From Parvibaculum sedimenti (GTDB lineage: Bacteria > Pseudomonadota > Alphaproteobacteria > Parvibaculales > Parvibaculaceae): a stretch of 64,000 nucleotides of DNA. The position numbers and the translations under genes are program-made. The DNA lies in the NCBI RefSeq assembly GCF_009184905.1, contig NZ_WESC01000015.1:1-64000 (forward strand). The letters are read 5' to 3'. Of this stretch, positions 38,697 to 51,898 are shown piece by piece; within the stretch, counting starts at the first letter, position 1; each line of letters opens with the position of its first letter. The notes beneath the pieces were generated by a model that saw nothing but the letters and a program-made list of their open reading frames with translations, did no database searches and was not told the origin of the DNA.

Positions 38697-38722
38697 CTGC
38701 GGGATGTAAGGAACAGGATGCT

Positions 38723-39664
38723 ATGGGTTTCCTTGTCACGAACCAGCCCGGTGTAACGCTGCTCATCGCGGCGCTGGCGCTCATCTGGGCGGGATTCGTC
38801 TTGGTCATTTACGCCATGCATATCCGTCGTCAGGCCATCGACCGCCGGGTTGCTCTTGTCGAACCAAAAAAAGTCTCCAAGGTCGCCGAGAGGAACGGCG
38901 AAATGGAGCTTGGAAAACCGCAGGTACCGTCAGGGCTTCCCGGCGGCATGACCGAGCGCGAGCAGCATGAACTGATGCGGATATTCGCACGCTGGGGAAT
39001 ACCGATCGGTTATGCTGTTGCGGCTTACATGGCGCTGCGGCTGGCCACTGTCGTGGCGTTGGCAGTGCTTTCCTATCTGCTTTCTTCCTATCTTCCGGCC
39101 ATTGGGAGAAATGCGCCGCTCCATTATCTCATGTCGGCTGCAGTCGGCATGGCTGGATGGCTGCTGCCGCATTACGTGATACAGAAACTGGCGGCGCGTC
39201 ACGCGGCGACTGCCGCGAGGGGGTTGCCGGAAGCACTCGAATTGCTTGTCATCTGCGTCGAGGTCGGTCTCGCGCTCGAAGACAGCATCAAGCGCGCGGC
39301 GCAAGAGTTGCGGCACACAAATCCCTATCTCGCTGAAGAGCTCTATCTTACGTCCGCCGATCTTGAAATTCTGCCGAGCCAGGATCAGGCACTCCACAAT
39401 TTTGCAGAGCGGCTCGGAGTGCCCAGTGCACGCTCGGTTGTGAGTACGTTGACGCAGACGCTTCGGTACGGTACGCCGCTGGTGAGTGCGCTGCGCGTGG
39501 TTGCTGCCGAGTTGCGCAATACCTCGCTTCTGGAGATGGAGGAGCGCGCCAACAAGCTGCCGACATTGATGACACTGCCCATGATCCTCTTCATCATGCC
39601 GACGATCTTCCTTGTCGTCGGTGGGCCGGCTGTGCTTCGCGTAGTCGATATCTTCCTTAAATAG
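38723..39664 (+). CDS. tadC: Tad inner-membrane protein TadC
   Basis: The 313-residue protein is a second T2SSF protein with an N-terminal helix (about 9-31), two helices near 85-150, the T2SSF segment ARGLPEALELLVICVEVGLALEDSIKRAAQEL and a terminal helix FIMPTIFLVVGGPAVL. It lies 26 bases after tadB, ends the Tad operon and completes the platform. Confidence 0.92.
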   Translation: MGFLVTNQPGVTLLIAALALIWAGFVLVIYAMHIRRQAIDRRVALVEPKKVSKVAERNGEMELGKPQVPSGLPGGMTEREQHELMRIFARWGIPIGYAVAAYMALRLATVVALAVLSYLLSSYLPAIGRNAPLHYLMSAAVGMAGWLLPHYVIQKLAARHAATAARGLPEALELLVICVEVGLALEDSIKRAAQELRHTNPYLAEELYLTSADLEILPSQDQALHNFAERLGVPSARSVVSTLTQTLRYGTPLVSALRVVAAELRNTSLLEMEERANKLPTLMTLPMILFIMPTIFLVVGGPAVLRVVDIFLK

Positions 39665-39864
39665 ACGATTGGCCGGAGTAGAGGCGGCAGCTTCAAGCAA
39701 GCGCAGTGGTGTGCCTTTTGTAGCTCGGCTTGCCTGTTGCGTAGGCAAAAATGCGATGAACTGAAATTTTCCAGTCGGCTGCGGATAAAACGGCGATTGA
39801 AAGATTGCCAAAGCCGCGACGACCGCCTATCTCCGGCCAACCTGGACAAGGATAGAGCGGTCAA

Positions 39865-41253
39865 ATGACCTCAACGGCGGCGCGGGCGACGGGTTGGAGG
39901 GAAGTGCTTGGAGGCGGACGCTTTCCGCGTTTTGCGCTTCTTTGCCTCGGCATCTGGCTCAATGCCGCCGACGCGCTGATGACCTCCACGATCATGCCGA
40001 GCGTCGCCCGCGACATTGGCGGCTATGCCTATTTCGGCTGGGCGATTGCAGGCTTCATGTTGGGCTCGATCATTGCGGGAACGAGCGCGGGGCAGTTTTC
40101 CCTACGCTTCGGCGTGCGCCGCGCCATGGTCATCGCGGCATTGGCTTATTCGGCCGGCTGCGTCATTAGCGCCGCCTCACCAGAGATCGCGAGCTTCCTT
40201 GTCGGGCGCCTGCTGCAAGGCGTCGGTGCAGGCTGGATCGTCGGTCTTTGCTATGTCGCGGTTGGCACCATGTTCCCTGAGCACATGCTTGCCCGCGTTC
40301 TCGCTGCTGTTTCAGGTGTCTGGGGCGTTGCCACTCTGCTCAGCCCGCTCATCGGCGGCATTTTCGCCGAGGCAGGGCTGTGGCGCTGGTCGTTCTGGCT
40401 CTTTGCATTTCAGGGGATTGCCTTTGCCATTGCCGCGATATGGCTGCTCGACAGGGGTGGGGCAGCGTTGTTGCGCGATCCGTTGCCGCTCCGCCAGCTG
40501 GCGGTGCTGACGCTTGGCATTCTCTGCATCGCGGCGGCGGGTCTCGTCCCCGATGCAGCGCGCGCCGCTCTGCTCGGCCTTGCCGGTATGGCAATGCTCG
40601 TGTTTTTCGTGCGGCTCGACGGGCGCTCGCCGGTTCCGCTTCTGCCGCGGCAGACCGGCAATCTTTCGAGCGTCCCTGCCGCCGCTTATATGATGATCTT
40701 CATGCTCTCTGCTGGAACCATCAGCTTCGGCGTTTATGGCTCCGCGATCATGCAGGCATTGCACGGGAGTTCTCCGCTCGTTGCGGGCTATGTCATCGGC
40801 ATTGAAGCTTTCACCTGGACGGTGGCGTCGCTCTTCGTCGCGGGGCTCAGAAGCGAGTGGCATTCGTTTTATATAAGGCTCGGGACGAGTTTGATCGTCG
40901 TCGGTGTCTCGGGCCTTGCTTTCGCCATGCCGCGCGGTTCGCTTGCGGAGGTGATTGCCTGCGCGGTCCTGCTTGGCGGCGGCTTCGGCTTTTGCTTTGC
41001 CTTCATGACGCGCCGGCTGCTTGCCAGCGTTCCGACGGAGGAGCGCGCTGTCGCATCATCCGCGGTGCCGACAATGCAGCTTGTCGGTGGGGCAGCCGGA
41101 TCGGCGGGAGCGGGGGCAATTGCCAATTTCCTGGGCTTCGGACACGGGATCGACGCTGCGACGGCGGCTTCGGGTAGCTTCTGGCTTTTTGCCTGCTTCG
41201 TGCCGGTTGCAGCGATCGGCTGGTTTGCCGCCTGGCGTCTCGCGCGCCTTTGA
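39865..41253 (+). CDS. MFS transporter (DHA2-like drug/solute exporter)
   Basis: The 462-residue protein has 12-14 predicted membrane helices. The first helix has LNAADALMTSTIMPSVARDIGG, resembling motif D1 of drug:H+ antiporters; helices 2-3 carry a motif-A-like turn (SAGQFSLRFGVRRAMVIAA) and helix 5 GVWGVATLLSPLIGG resembles motif C of exporters. The substrate is unknown. It stands alone and converges with the AI-2E gene with 3 bases between. Confidence 0.85.
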   Translation: MTSTAARATGWREVLGGGRFPRFALLCLGIWLNAADALMTSTIMPSVARDIGGYAYFGWAIAGFMLGSIIAGTSAGQFSLRFGVRRAMVIAALAYSAGCVISAASPEIASFLVGRLLQGVGAGWIVGLCYVAVGTMFPEHMLARVLAAVSGVWGVATLLSPLIGGIFAEAGLWRWSFWLFAFQGIAFAIAAIWLLDRGGAALLRDPLPLRQLAVLTLGILCIAAAGLVPDAARAALLGLAGMAMLVFFVRLDGRSPVPLLPRQTGNLSSVPAAAYMMIFMLSAGTISFGVYGSAIMQALHGSSPLVAGYVIGIEAFTWTVASLFVAGLRSEWHSFYIRLGTSLIVVGVSGLAFAMPRGSLAEVIACAVLLGGGFGFCFAFMTRRLLASVPTEERAVASSAVPTMQLVGGAAGSAGAGAIANFLGFGHGIDAATAASGSFWLFACFVPVAAIGWFAAWRLARL

Positions 41254-41256
41254 AGG

Positions 41257-42291
41257 TTAGATCAGGCCCCGTGCGGAGAGCTCGTCCTTCACATAGGCAT
41301 AGTAGATCGGCGCGGCGATGACGCCAGCCACGCCGAACGCCGACTCCATCACAAGCATGACGACAAGAAGCTCCCATGCGCGCGAGCTGATGCGCGCGCC
41401 GATGATGCGCGCATTGACGAAATATTCGAGCTTGTGCATGCACACGAGAAAGACGAGGGAGCCGGCAGCCGCATAAGCCGAAATGCCGAGGCTCACCACG
41501 ACGATGACCGTGTTCGAGATCAGATTGCCGATGACAGGCAGAAGCCCTGCGATGAATGTCACTGCGATCATCGTTTTCACCAGCGGCAGGTGGATACCGA
41601 ACATGGGTAGCACGAAGAGGAGATAAATACCCGTCAGGGTGGTGTTGAGTGCGGATATGCGCACCTGCGCGAAGACGACGCGACGGAACGCCTCGCCGAG
41701 AAGCTGTGCCCTGACGAGAAGCGCGCCGCGCAGCGGCGGCATGGTCGATGGCTCCGGCGTCGCGTCGCCCATGGCGGCCAGTCCGCCGATGACCGCGCCG
41801 ACGATGATGTGAACGATCAGGCGGCCGAAATTCTCGCCGAGACTTTGCAGTGCTCCGGCATTCTCGCGCAGCCATTGTGAGGCCTGGGTCTGCCATTCCC
41901 CGGAATTGGCGGGCAGGTAGTCATGCGCCCAGACGGGGATGTAGCTCTTTGCTGCCTGAACAATTTCGGCCATGCGGCGCAGGAGCACGATTACGTTGTC
42001 GGAGCTGTCGGTGAAAAGCGACGTCAGACCCATGATGCCGGTGGTGAGCAGCAGGATGAAGGCGACGGAAAGAGCGGCGAGGGCGATGAGCTTGGCGCCG
42101 CGATGCGTGAGCCGGCCGACGCGCAAGCGCCCCGCGACGACATGGACGAGCTCATAGACGAGGACCGCGGCCAGAAAAGCCGCCAGCAGGCCGAGCTGGA
42201 GCACACCGAGAAGGGCAAGGCCAGTCAGGATCATGGCCGCCAGAACGTAGCGGCGGTCGTCCCTGATCTCGAAGCTCGTTGGCGCTGTCAT
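41257..42291 (-). CDS. AI-2E family (PerM/TqsA-type) membrane protein
   Basis: The 344-residue protein has an N-terminal pair of helices (about 17-50), a further helix near 62-85, a soluble middle part, and four or more C-terminal helices with the family's NTTLTGIYLLFVLPMFGIHLPLVKTMIAVTFIAGLLPVIGNLISNT segment. Members export or control export of diverse solutes; the substrate is not known. The start at 42291 fits the family; the frame is open to 42378 without a ribosome site. Confidence 0.82.
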   Translation of the reverse strand: MTAPTSFEIRDDRRYVLAAMILTGLALLGVLQLGLLAAFLAAVLVYELVHVVAGRLRVGRLTHRGAKLIALAALSVAFILLLTTGIMGLTSLFTDSSDNVIVLLRRMAEIVQAAKSYIPVWAHDYLPANSGEWQTQASQWLRENAGALQSLGENFGRLIVHIIVGAVIGGLAAMGDATPEPSTMPPLRGALLVRAQLLGEAFRRVVFAQVRISALNTTLTGIYLLFVLPMFGIHLPLVKTMIAVTFIAGLLPVIGNLISNTVIVVVSLGISAYAAAGSLVFLVCMHKLEYFVNARIIGARISSRAWELLVVMLVMESAFGVAGVIAAPIYYAYVKDELSARGLI

Positions 42292-42510
42292 ATTCGTGCC
42301 TTCTCTGCGCGCGTATCGCCGGCGCCTGATCCGCCCGCGCGGATCATACAAGTGCCGAGCATTTCGGCCTATATTCAATATAGGTGCGATACGCCTGCAT
42401 ATCAGGTGGGCGGGCTGTGGGTCGGCATCGTGGCCCCGTCATTGCCCGGCACCCTCTGATCGGCTAGAAGAGGCCACATCTTTTTTCTCCGAAATCGAGA
42501 GCGACGACGC

Positions 42511-44166
42511 ATGGCTTCCTATCAATATGTCTATGTCATGGACCGCCTATCCAAGACCTATCCGGGCGGAAAGCAGGTCCTGAAAGACATTCGTCTGTCC
42601 TTTCTTCCGGGCGTCAAGATCGGCGTTGTCGGTCTTAACGGCGCCGGTAAATCGACGCTGCTCCGCATCATGGCGGGCGTCGACAAGGACTTTACCGGTG
42701 AGGCCTGGGCGGCCGAGAGCGCGCGCGTCGGCTATCTTGCGCAGGAGCCGCAGCTCGATCCCGCCAAAGACGTGTTGGGCAACGTCATGGACGGCGTTAA
42801 GGAAAAGAAGGCGTTGCTCGACCGCTATAACGAGATCGCCGTCAACTATTCCGACGAGACGGCCGACGAGATGTCGAAGCTTCAGGACATCATCGACGCG
42901 CAGAACCTCTGGGATCTCGACAGCCAGGTCGAAATGGCCATGGACGCGCTGCGCTGCCCGGAAGGCGACGCCGATGTCTCCAAGCTCTCGGGCGGTGAGA
43001 AGCGCCGTGTGGCGCTCTGCAAGCTGCTGCTCGAAGGTCCCGATCTTCTGCTGCTCGACGAGCCGACCAACCATCTCGATGCGGAATCGGTCTCCTGGCT
43101 CCAGAGCTATCTGAAGGCCTATAACGGCACGGTCGTCCTCGTCACCCATGATCGCTACTTCCTCGACAATGTGACCGGCTGGATTCTCGAACTCGATCGC
43201 GGTTCGGGCATCCCCTATGAGGGCAATTATTCCTCGTGGCTGGAGCAGAAGCAGAAGCGGCTCGAACAGGAAGGCCGTCAGGAAGAGGCGACGCAGCGTA
43301 CGCTGGCCCGCGAACTCGAATGGATCCGGCAGAGCCCCAAGGCGCGTCAGGCCAAGAGCAAGGCGCGTATTCGCGCCTATGACGACCTGCTCGCCGAAGC
43401 AGGCCGCCAGCAGGATGGCAAGGCACAGATCGTTATTCCTGCGGGCCCCCGTCTCGGTGGCGTCGTGGTCGAGGCCGACCATCTTTCCAAGGCCTTCGGC
43501 GACAGGCTCCTCATCGACGATCTGTCCTTCCAGCTTCCGCCGGGCGGCATTGTCGGCGTCATCGGCCCGAACGGCGCCGGCAAGACGACGCTGTTCCGCA
43601 TGCTTACGGGCCAGGACAAACCTGATAGTGGCACGCTCAAGGTCGGCGATACCGTCGTCATGGGCTATGTCGACCAGAGCCGCGACTCGCTCGACCCGAA
43701 CAAGAATGTCTGGGAAGAAATCTCCGGTGGCACCGACATCATCGAACTCGGCAAGATCACCATGCCAAGCCGCGCCTATGTCGGCGCCTTCAACTTCAAG
43801 GGCAGCGACCAGCAGAAGAAGGTCGGCGTTCTCTCGGGCGGCGAGCGCAACCGCGTTCATCTTGCCAAGATGCTGAAGTCGGGCGCGAACCTTCTTCTCC
43901 TCGACGAACCGACTAACGATCTCGACGTCGATACGCTGCGCGCACTCGAAGACGCGCTGGTCGCCTTCGCCGGCTGCGCCATCGTCATCAGCCATGATCG
44001 CTGGTTTCTCGATCGCATCGCCACGCATATGCTTGCCTTCGAGGGCGACAGCCATGTCGAATGGTTCGAGGGCAATTATCAAGAATACGAGGAAGACAAG
44101 AAGCGTCGCCTCGGGCCGCAGGCGGAAATCCCGCACCGGATCAAATACAAGCGTTTCAGTCGCTGA
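42511..44166 (+). CDS. ettA: energy-dependent translational throttle protein, ABC-F family
   Basis: The 551-residue soluble ABC-F ATPase binds the ribosomal E site and gates the first elongation steps according to ATP/ADP. It has two nucleotide-binding domains: Walker [10 protein letters not shown] (41-49), LSGGEKRR signature and [11 protein letters not shown] in the first; GPNGAGKTT (about 352-360), LSGGERNR and [11 protein letters not shown] in the second. EttA-type features are the arm after the first domain and the ending KYKRFSR. A strong terminator follows. Confidence 0.95.
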   Translation: MASYQYVYVMDRLSKTYPGGKQVLKDIRLSFLPGVKIGVVGLNGAGKSTLLRIMAGVDKDFTGEAWAAESARVGYLAQEPQLDPAKDVLGNVMDGVKEKKALLDRYNEIAVNYSDETADEMSKLQDIIDAQNLWDLDSQVEMAMDALRCPEGDADVSKLSGGEKRRVALCKLLLEGPDLLLLDEPTNHLDAESVSWLQSYLKAYNGTVVLVTHDRYFLDNVTGWILELDRGSGIPYEGNYSSWLEQKQKRLEQEGRQEEATQRTLARELEWIRQSPKARQAKSKARIRAYDDLLAEAGRQQDGKAQIVIPAGPRLGGVVVEADHLSKAFGDRLLIDDLSFQLPPGGIVGVIGPNGAGKTTLFRMLTGQDKPDSGTLKVGDTVVMGYVDQSRDSLDPNKNVWEEISGGTDIIELGKITMPSRAYVGAFNFKGSDQQKKVGVLSGGERNRVHLAKMLKSGANLLLLDEPTNDLDVDTLRALEDALVAFAGCAIVISHDRWFLDRIATHMLAFEGDSHVEWFEGNYQEYEEDKKRRLGPQAEIPHRIKYKRFSR

Positions 44167-44185
44167 TGCATTCGGCTTCCACAAA

Positions 44186-44225
44186 GAAAAACGGCGCGGG
44201 AATTTCTTCCCGCGCCGTTTTTCTT
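44186..44225. terminator. bidirectional intrinsic terminator
   Basis: A 13-bp stem (AACGGCGCGGGAA/TTCCCGCGCCGTT) closes a 3-4-base loop. An A-run stands before it and a T-run after it, so it can end both ettA (plus) and mlaC (minus), which converge here. Confidence 0.9.
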
Positions 44226-44244
44226 TGAACCGTTTGGCCGCCGC

Positions 44245-44922
44245 TTACTGTGCCGTGGTTGCCGCCGTCGTCGGAAGCTTGCCGTTCTCGGCATCGGCGA
44301 TCTGCTGCTTCAGGTGATCGAGAAGGGCAGTGAAGTCGCCGCCGTGATTGTTGATAACGGAGGTGAACGCGGAGCGCTGCTCCTGGGCAAGCCAGACGCC
44401 GACGACATTGACGTCGAACAGCTTGTAGCCGCCATCTTTCTTCAGCAACCACCAGGTGACTTTCACCGGCTCGCGGCCATTGGTGAAGTTGATCTGGCTC
44501 TGCACCAGCGCCTGCGTGTCGCCCTTCAGCTGCGAACCGGTAATGACGAGCTTTTCGTCATGATAGTCCGAGAGGCGGGTCACATAGACCTTCACCACGA
44601 AATTGTCGAAGAGCTTGATGTATTCGTTCTTCTGGTCGGGCGTCGGCGTGCGCAGGAACTGGCCGAGGCAGAAGGCGGCGATGCGCTGCATGTCGGCATT
44701 GGTGCCGAGCAGGGCAGCGAACTGGGCTTCCCGGCCGGTGCGGTCGAGGCTCTTGTCGCTGATGATCTTGATGGCCTGCTGCGAAACATTCGACACCCAT
44801 GCCTCGGCGGCGGGATCGGCATTTGCAGCTTGCGCCGGAAGCGATCCGACGGTCGAGGCAAGAAGGGCAACACAGAACGCGACCGGCGCGAATGCGGATC
44901 GCATGAAGTTAAGGCGGCTCAT
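44245..44922 (-). CDS. mlaC: phospholipid-binding protein MlaC
   Basis: The 225-residue periplasmic protein has a Sec signal peptide (cleavage after PAQAA) and the MlaC/Ttg2D fold (WVSNVSQQAIKIISDKSLDRTGREAQFAALL..., VYVTRLSDYHDEKLVITGS, KVTWWLLKKDGGYKLFDVNVVGVWLAQEQRSAFTSVI). It shuttles phospholipids between MlaA at the outer membrane and an MlaFEDB transporter not in this window. The ATG at 44922 has AGGAG 9 bases upstream. It lies 76 bases downstream of mlaA. Confidence 0.92.
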   Translation of the reverse strand: MSRLNFMRSAFAPVAFCVALLASTVGSLPAQAANADPAAEAWVSNVSQQAIKIISDKSLDRTGREAQFAALLGTNADMQRIAAFCLGQFLRTPTPDQKNEYIKLFDNFVVKVYVTRLSDYHDEKLVITGSQLKGDTQALVQSQINFTNGREPVKVTWWLLKKDGGYKLFDVNVVGVWLAQEQRSAFTSVINNHGGDFTALLDHLKQQIADAENGKLPTTAATTAQ

Positions 44923-44998
44923 GGCCTGATCTCCTGCAGACGAAAACGCGAAGCTCAATTTTTGCGTCGGCTTTGACACCGAACGCGGGGCGTCGCTC

Positions 44999-45817
44999 CT
45001 ATTTCGTAGGAGCAACAGCCTGCGGTTCGTTTGTGTCGAAATTTAGGTTTTCGATATCGGGAAGCTTTTCGCTCGACACATTGCCGTTGGCAATCTCGTT
45101 CACGCGCATCTGGCGATAGAGGCTGCGCACGGTGGCGTAATAATCGACGGACGTGCGTTCGATCTGATCAAGCGTCTTCAGGTTGCGCGAGCGAATATCG
45201 ACGCCATTCACGACGAAGCGCGCGACGGGTACCGTGTACGGACCGTTCCAGTAGATATAGGTGAGCGGGTCGAAGAACTGGTCGACAGCATAGCCGGCCA
45301 GGTCGCGGGGCGGCTTGGGCCCAAGGATCGGCAGGAAGAGGTAGGGGCCTTCCGGCGTGTCCCAGGTTGCAAGTGTCTGGCCGAAGTCTTCGTCATGTTG
45401 CGGATAGCCCATCCCGGTCGCGGGGTCGAAGAGGCCGAGAACGCCGATGGTGGTGTTGATGCCGAAGCGCGAGGCGGTCACGCCGGCACGGCCCCACTCA
45501 CCCTGAAGCGAGTCGTTGGCGAGGATGACCGGCGAGTCCAGATTGTCCATGAAGTGGCGGACGCTGTTGCGTGCCGGGTCGGGCACGACGCCCTGATACC
45601 AGGTCGCCACCGGCTTGAGGATGATGATGTCGAGGAAGCGATTGAGCTCGAAGAAGTAGCGGTTCAACGGCTCGATCGGGTCGTTGGTTTCTTCAAAGGC
45701 CTTCACGGCTGCCGGATTCGAGGCGTCGGGACGCGTTGCGCAACCCGCGAGTGCGACGGCCAACACGATACATGCCGTCTTGGCGCCTGCGTTCGCAATC
45801 CTTGCGACTACCGTCAT
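44999..45817 (-). CDS. mlaA: outer-membrane lipoprotein MlaA (VacJ)
   Basis: The 272-residue lipoprotein (lipobox VALAGC near residue 23) has the MlaA core: NDPIEPLNRYFFELNRFLD, the GVTASRFGINTTIGVLGLFDPATGMG channel segment and LPILGPKPPRDLAGYAVDQFFDPL. It removes mislocalised phospholipids from the outer leaflet and passes them to MlaC, the next gene. The start at 45817 fits the signal peptide; the frame runs open to 45880. Confidence 0.93.
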   Translation of the reverse strand: MTVVARIANAGAKTACIVLAVALAGCATRPDASNPAAVKAFEETNDPIEPLNRYFFELNRFLDIIILKPVATWYQGVVPDPARNSVRHFMDNLDSPVILANDSLQGEWGRAGVTASRFGINTTIGVLGLFDPATGMGYPQHDEDFGQTLATWDTPEGPYLFLPILGPKPPRDLAGYAVDQFFDPLTYIYWNGPYTVPVARFVVNGVDIRSRNLKTLDQIERTSVDYYATVRSLYRQMRVNEIANGNVSSEKLPDIENLNFDTNEPQAVAPTK

Positions 45818-46163
45818 CTTATCCCCACATCTCAATTTCGCTTCGAGCGTCCCGCTTGTCTGCACAGGCCCTGCATTCACCGGGCTTGAAGTCCCGGCGC
45901 CAAGGCGCTTTGCAGGCTCGGGTTAAATAGCTACCGCCGCAGCCTGGTTCCAATGTCCGGTTAAAATATTAAGCATACCGCTTAACACCTCATGAACGCC
46001 GTCGCCTCAGGTGTGCGGCATAGGCAGACATTCTCATGTGTCATTTTAATTATCAAAGTGAATCTTCGTTAACCAGCTAAGCCCCCGAGACTACTGCATT
46101 GAACGCTCGCAGGTGTTGCTGAAATGCTGCTGTGGAAAGATGTGAATTCGGAGTTGAGAACAC
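45818..46163. other. intergenic region between mlaA and the methionine-cycle operon
   Basis: These 346 bases hold no gene. They are AT-richer than the flanks and must contain the divergent promoters of mlaA and the arsR-methyltransferase gene. No known riboswitch fold was recognised; in particular I did not find a convincing SAM-II type structure. Confidence 0.4.
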
Positions 46164-46179
46164 ATAAAGATATGTTTAT
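46164..46179. promoter_or_regulatory. near-palindromic operator before the methionine-cycle operon
   Basis: ATAAAGATATGTTTAT is palindromic except for one base pair and lies 32 bases before the ATG of the ArsR-methyltransferase gene. Its ATAAA...TTTAT form and position suit autoregulation by an ArsR-type dimer, and it resembles what I recall of SahR sites that control SAM-cycle genes. The regulator assignment is an inference. Confidence 0.55.
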
Positions 46180-46211
46180 ATAGACTCCAAATTCACCGAT
46201 GGTGGCGTTGT

Positions 46212-47213
46212 ATGGAAGAGCTTCTGACAGGACTGAGAGCGGCGGGGGAGCCTACCCGGCTGCGTCTGCTCGCCATCCTGGCCAAGAGCGAGCTCACCGT
46301 CACTGAGCTCACACAGATCCTCCGCCAGAGCCAGCCACGGGTCAGCCGGCACCTGAAGCTGATGTGCGAGGCAGGCCTGTTGGACCGCTTCCGTGAGGGA
46401 AGCTGGGTCTTCTATCGCCGGGCCCATGATGGGCAGGGCGCGCGGCTCGCGACGCTCCTCACTGGCCTTGTGCCGGCAGGCGATCCGACCGTTGCGCGGG
46501 ATCTGGAGCGGCTTGAGGCTGTGCGCGCTCTTCGGGCGGAGCGGGCGGCGGCCTTCTTCAGCGCCAATGCCGAGCAGTGGAACCGCATCCGCTCTCTCCA
46601 TGTGCCGGAGGCAAAGGTCGAGGAGGCGCTTCTCGATCTCGCCGCAGGCCGCAGGACCGGAACGCTGGTCGACCTGGGTACCGGCACGGGGCGCATTCTC
46701 GAACTGATCGGCGCCAATGCCGAAACCGGCATTGGCATAGACCTCAGCCCCGAAATGCTCGGCCTTGCCCGCACGCATCTTGAGCAGGCTGGCGCCGACC
46801 ATTGTTCGGTGCGGCAGGGCGATCTCTACGATCTGCCGCTTCAGGATGAGACGGCTGATCTGGTGACGTTGCATCAGGTGCTTCATTATCTCGACGAGCC
46901 GGCGGCAGCGGTTGCCGAGGCGGCGCGTGTGCTGAAGCCCGGCGGCCGTTTGCTGATTGCGGATTTTGCGCCCCATGAGCTCGATTTTCTGCGCGAGGAG
47001 CAGGCGCATCGCCGCCTCGGCTTCACCGAGGAAGAGGTTCGTGGCTGGCTCGTACAAGCGGGCCTTGAAGTGAAGGAAGTACGCGAACTGCCGCCCGAAG
47101 GCGGCGACGAAGCGAAACTCACGGTCGTGATCTATGCGGCCGACAAGCTCAAAGCCGGCGCGGCGCAGAGGCGTAACGCGACGGGCAGTCAATTGGCGGG
47201 GGTAAAGGCATGA
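46212..47213 (+). CDS. ArsR-family regulator fused to a SAM-dependent methyltransferase domain
   Basis: The 333-residue protein has an N-terminal ArsR winged helix (about 1-90: AAGEPTRLRLLAILAKSELTVTELTQILRQSQPRVSRHLKLMCEAGLLDR) and a class I methyltransferase-like domain (about 130-310) with the SAM motif LVDLGTGTGRILELIG. It lacks the N-terminal Cys metal site of arsenic sensors. It starts an operon with metF and metH, with a stop overlapping metF (ATGA), so it probably senses SAM or S-adenosylhomocysteine and controls the methionine cycle, as SahR does. An enzymatic role of the methyltransferase domain is not excluded. Confidence 0.85.
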   Translation: MEELLTGLRAAGEPTRLRLLAILAKSELTVTELTQILRQSQPRVSRHLKLMCEAGLLDRFREGSWVFYRRAHDGQGARLATLLTGLVPAGDPTVARDLERLEAVRALRAERAAAFFSANAEQWNRIRSLHVPEAKVEEALLDLAAGRRTGTLVDLGTGTGRILELIGANAETGIGIDLSPEMLGLARTHLEQAGADHCSVRQGDLYDLPLQDETADLVTLHQVLHYLDEPAAAVAEAARVLKPGGRLLIADFAPHELDFLREEQAHRRLGFTEEEVRGWLVQAGLEVKEVRELPPEGGDEAKLTVVIYAADKLKAGAAQRRNATGSQLAGVKA

Positions 47214-48106
47214 GCGGGCAGGACACTAAAGCAGAGGCGGCGCGGACCAGCGTCTCCTTCGAATTCTTTCCGCCCCGGACGCCAGAGATGGAAGAGAACC
47301 TGTGGCGCGCGATCCGCCGCCTCGAACCGCTGCGCCCGGAATTCGTGTCCGTTACCTATGGTGCGGGCGGCTCCACGCGCGAGCGCACACATGCGACGGT
47401 GAAGCGCATCGTTCAGGAGACGACGCTGGCGCCCGCGGCGCATCTCACCTGCGTCGGCGCGAGCCGCGACGAGGTGAATGAGGTCATCCGCTCCTATTGG
47501 GAGGCGGGCGTGCGCCATATCGTGGCGTTGCGCGGCGATATGCCGGAGCTTGGCGCGACCTACCGCCCGCATCCGGAAGGCTATCAATCGACGCCGGAGC
47601 TCGTCGCGGGCATCAGGAAGATTGCCGACTTCCAGGTCAGCGTCAGTGCCTATCCGGAAGGACATCCGGAGTCGCCCTCCTTCGAGGCTGATATCGAGCT
47701 TCTCCGGCGGAAGGTCGATGCGGGCGCGACGCGCGCCATTACGCAATTCGCCTTCGATACAGAGCGTCATGCGCGTTTTCTCGAAGCTGTAAGGAAGGCG
47801 GGCATCGACGTGCCGGTCATCCCCGGCATCATGCCGACGACCAACTTCAGGGGCACGAAGCGCATGGCGGAGCGGTGCGGCGCCAGCATTCCGAAATGGC
47901 TCGATGACTATTATATTGGTCTCGACGACGATCTTGAGACGCGCAAGCTCATCGCGGCCTATGTCGCGGCAGAGCAGGTGAACCGCCTGCGCGCCTACGG
48001 CTTTGACCGCTTTCATTTTTACACGCTGAACCAGGCCGATCTCACCTTCGCGATCTGTCATGTGATCGGGCTACGGCCCGAGCGCGTGGCGGCTCCGGTC
48101 GCGTGA
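47210..48106 (+). CDS. metF: methylenetetrahydrofolate reductase
   Basis: The 298-residue flavoprotein reduces 5,10-methylene-THF to 5-methyl-THF, the methyl donor for methionine synthase downstream. It shows the N-terminal [32 protein letters not shown] (FAD site) and [12 protein letters not shown] segments, then [12 protein letters not shown] and PGIMPTTNF. Its length is normal. Confidence 0.95.
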   Translation: MSGQDTKAEAARTSVSFEFFPPRTPEMEENLWRAIRRLEPLRPEFVSVTYGAGGSTRERTHATVKRIVQETTLAPAAHLTCVGASRDEVNEVIRSYWEAGVRHIVALRGDMPELGATYRPHPEGYQSTPELVAGIRKIADFQVSVSAYPEGHPESPSFEADIELLRRKVDAGATRAITQFAFDTERHARFLEAVRKAGIDVPVIPGIMPTTNFRGTKRMAERCGASIPKWLDDYYIGLDDDLETRKLIAAYVAAEQVNRLRAYGFDRFHFYTLNQADLTFAICHVIGLRPERVAAPVA

Positions 48107-48123
48107 AAGAAAGGACCGCCGAC

Positions 48124-49185
48124 ATGACCAGAGAAGAACGCATTGCCCGATTGAAGCGCGAGATCACGGAGCGTGTGCTCGTGCTCGACGGCGCGATGGG
48201 CACGATGATCCAGGGCTACAAGCTGACGGAAGCCGACTTCCGCGGCGAGCGCTTCAAGGATCACCCGGTGGACCTCAAGGGCGACAATGAGCTCATCTCG
48301 ATCGTCCGTCCCGACATTCTTCGCGACATCCATCTTGCATATTACCGGGCGGGCGCAGACTTTGCCGAGACCAACACCTTCAGCGCCACTAGCATCGCGC
48401 AGGCCGACTATCATCTCGAGGCGCTCGCCTATGAGATGAATGTCGAGAGTGCCCGCATTGCCCGTGAGGCCGCCACCATCGCGGAGGGTGAAGCGTCGGG
48501 CCGTGTCTGCTATGTCGCGGGCGTGTTGGGGCCCACGAACCGCACAGCCTCGATCTCGCCCAAGGTCAGCGACCCGGGCTTCCGCAATGTCAGCTTCGAT
48601 CAGCTTCGCGACGCCTATAAGGAGGCGACGCGCGGTCTCATCGAAGGTGGCGCGGACACGATCCTCGTTGAAACGATCTTCGACACGCTGAACGCCAAGG
48701 CGGCGCTCTTCGCGGTTGAGGAAGTGTTCGAGGAGGTTGGCTTCGAATTGCCTGTGATGATTTCCGGTACGATCACCGACATGTCGGGCCGCCTTCTTTC
48801 GGGCCAGACGCCGGAGGCCTTCTGGAATTCGGTTTCCCATGTGAAGCCGCTTTCCATCGGCCTTAACTGCGCGTTGGGCGCGAAGGAAATGCGCGCCCAT
48901 ATCGACACGTTGTCGCGTGTGTCCGATGTGCGCGTCAGCGCGCATCCGAATGCCGGCCTGCCAAACGAGATGGGTGAATATGACGAAAGCCCCGAGCACA
49001 TGTCGCATCTCGTCGGCGAGTTCGCGACGTCAGGTCTCGTCAATATTGTCGGCGGCTGTTGTGGCACGACGCCTGCGCATATTCACGCCATTGCCGAGGC
49101 GGTGAAGGGCGTGAAGCCGCGCACTCCCCCCGTCGTCGAGCCGCATCTGCGCCTCTCCGGTCTCGAAGCCTTCACCGCGCCGTAA
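48124..49185 (+). CDS. metH: methionine synthase, homocysteine-binding part (split MetH)
   Basis: The 353-residue protein corresponds to the N-terminal homocysteine S-methyltransferase domain of Met[14 protein letters not shown] at the start and the zinc ligands in GLNCALG and GGCCGTTP. It ends at the point where full-length MetH continues into the pterin-binding domain, which here is a separate gene 22 bases on. I chose the ATG at 48124 (AAAGGA 8 bases before) over the GTG at 48103 that overlaps metF. Confidence 0.92.
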   Translation: MTREERIARLKREITERVLVLDGAMGTMIQGYKLTEADFRGERFKDHPVDLKGDNELISIVRPDILRDIHLAYYRAGADFAETNTFSATSIAQADYHLEALAYEMNVESARIAREAATIAEGEASGRVCYVAGVLGPTNRTASISPKVSDPGFRNVSFDQLRDAYKEATRGLIEGGADTILVETIFDTLNAKAALFAVEEVFEEVGFELPVMISGTITDMSGRLLSGQTPEAFWNSVSHVKPLSIGLNCALGAKEMRAHIDTLSRVSDVRVSAHPNAGLPNEMGEYDESPEHMSHLVGEFATSGLVNIVGGCCGTTPAHIHAIAEAVKGVKPRTPPVVEPHLRLSGLEAFTAP

Positions 49186-49207
49186 GCCCGCTTAGAAAAG
49201 AAGTGAA

Positions 49208-51889
<2,682 letters not shown>

Positions 51890-51898
51890 AGCCCGGCG

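Noticed and set aside
42547-44184. 545-codon minus-strand open frame covering ettA
   Set aside because: It is the mirror of a highly conserved ABC-F gene. The absence of stops comes from strong GC bias at third positions, and no ribosome site or family match supports it.
45818-46211. SAM riboswitch before the methionine-cycle operon
   Set aside because: No SAM-II or SAM-I/IV core pairing was recognised; a protein operator explains the region better.
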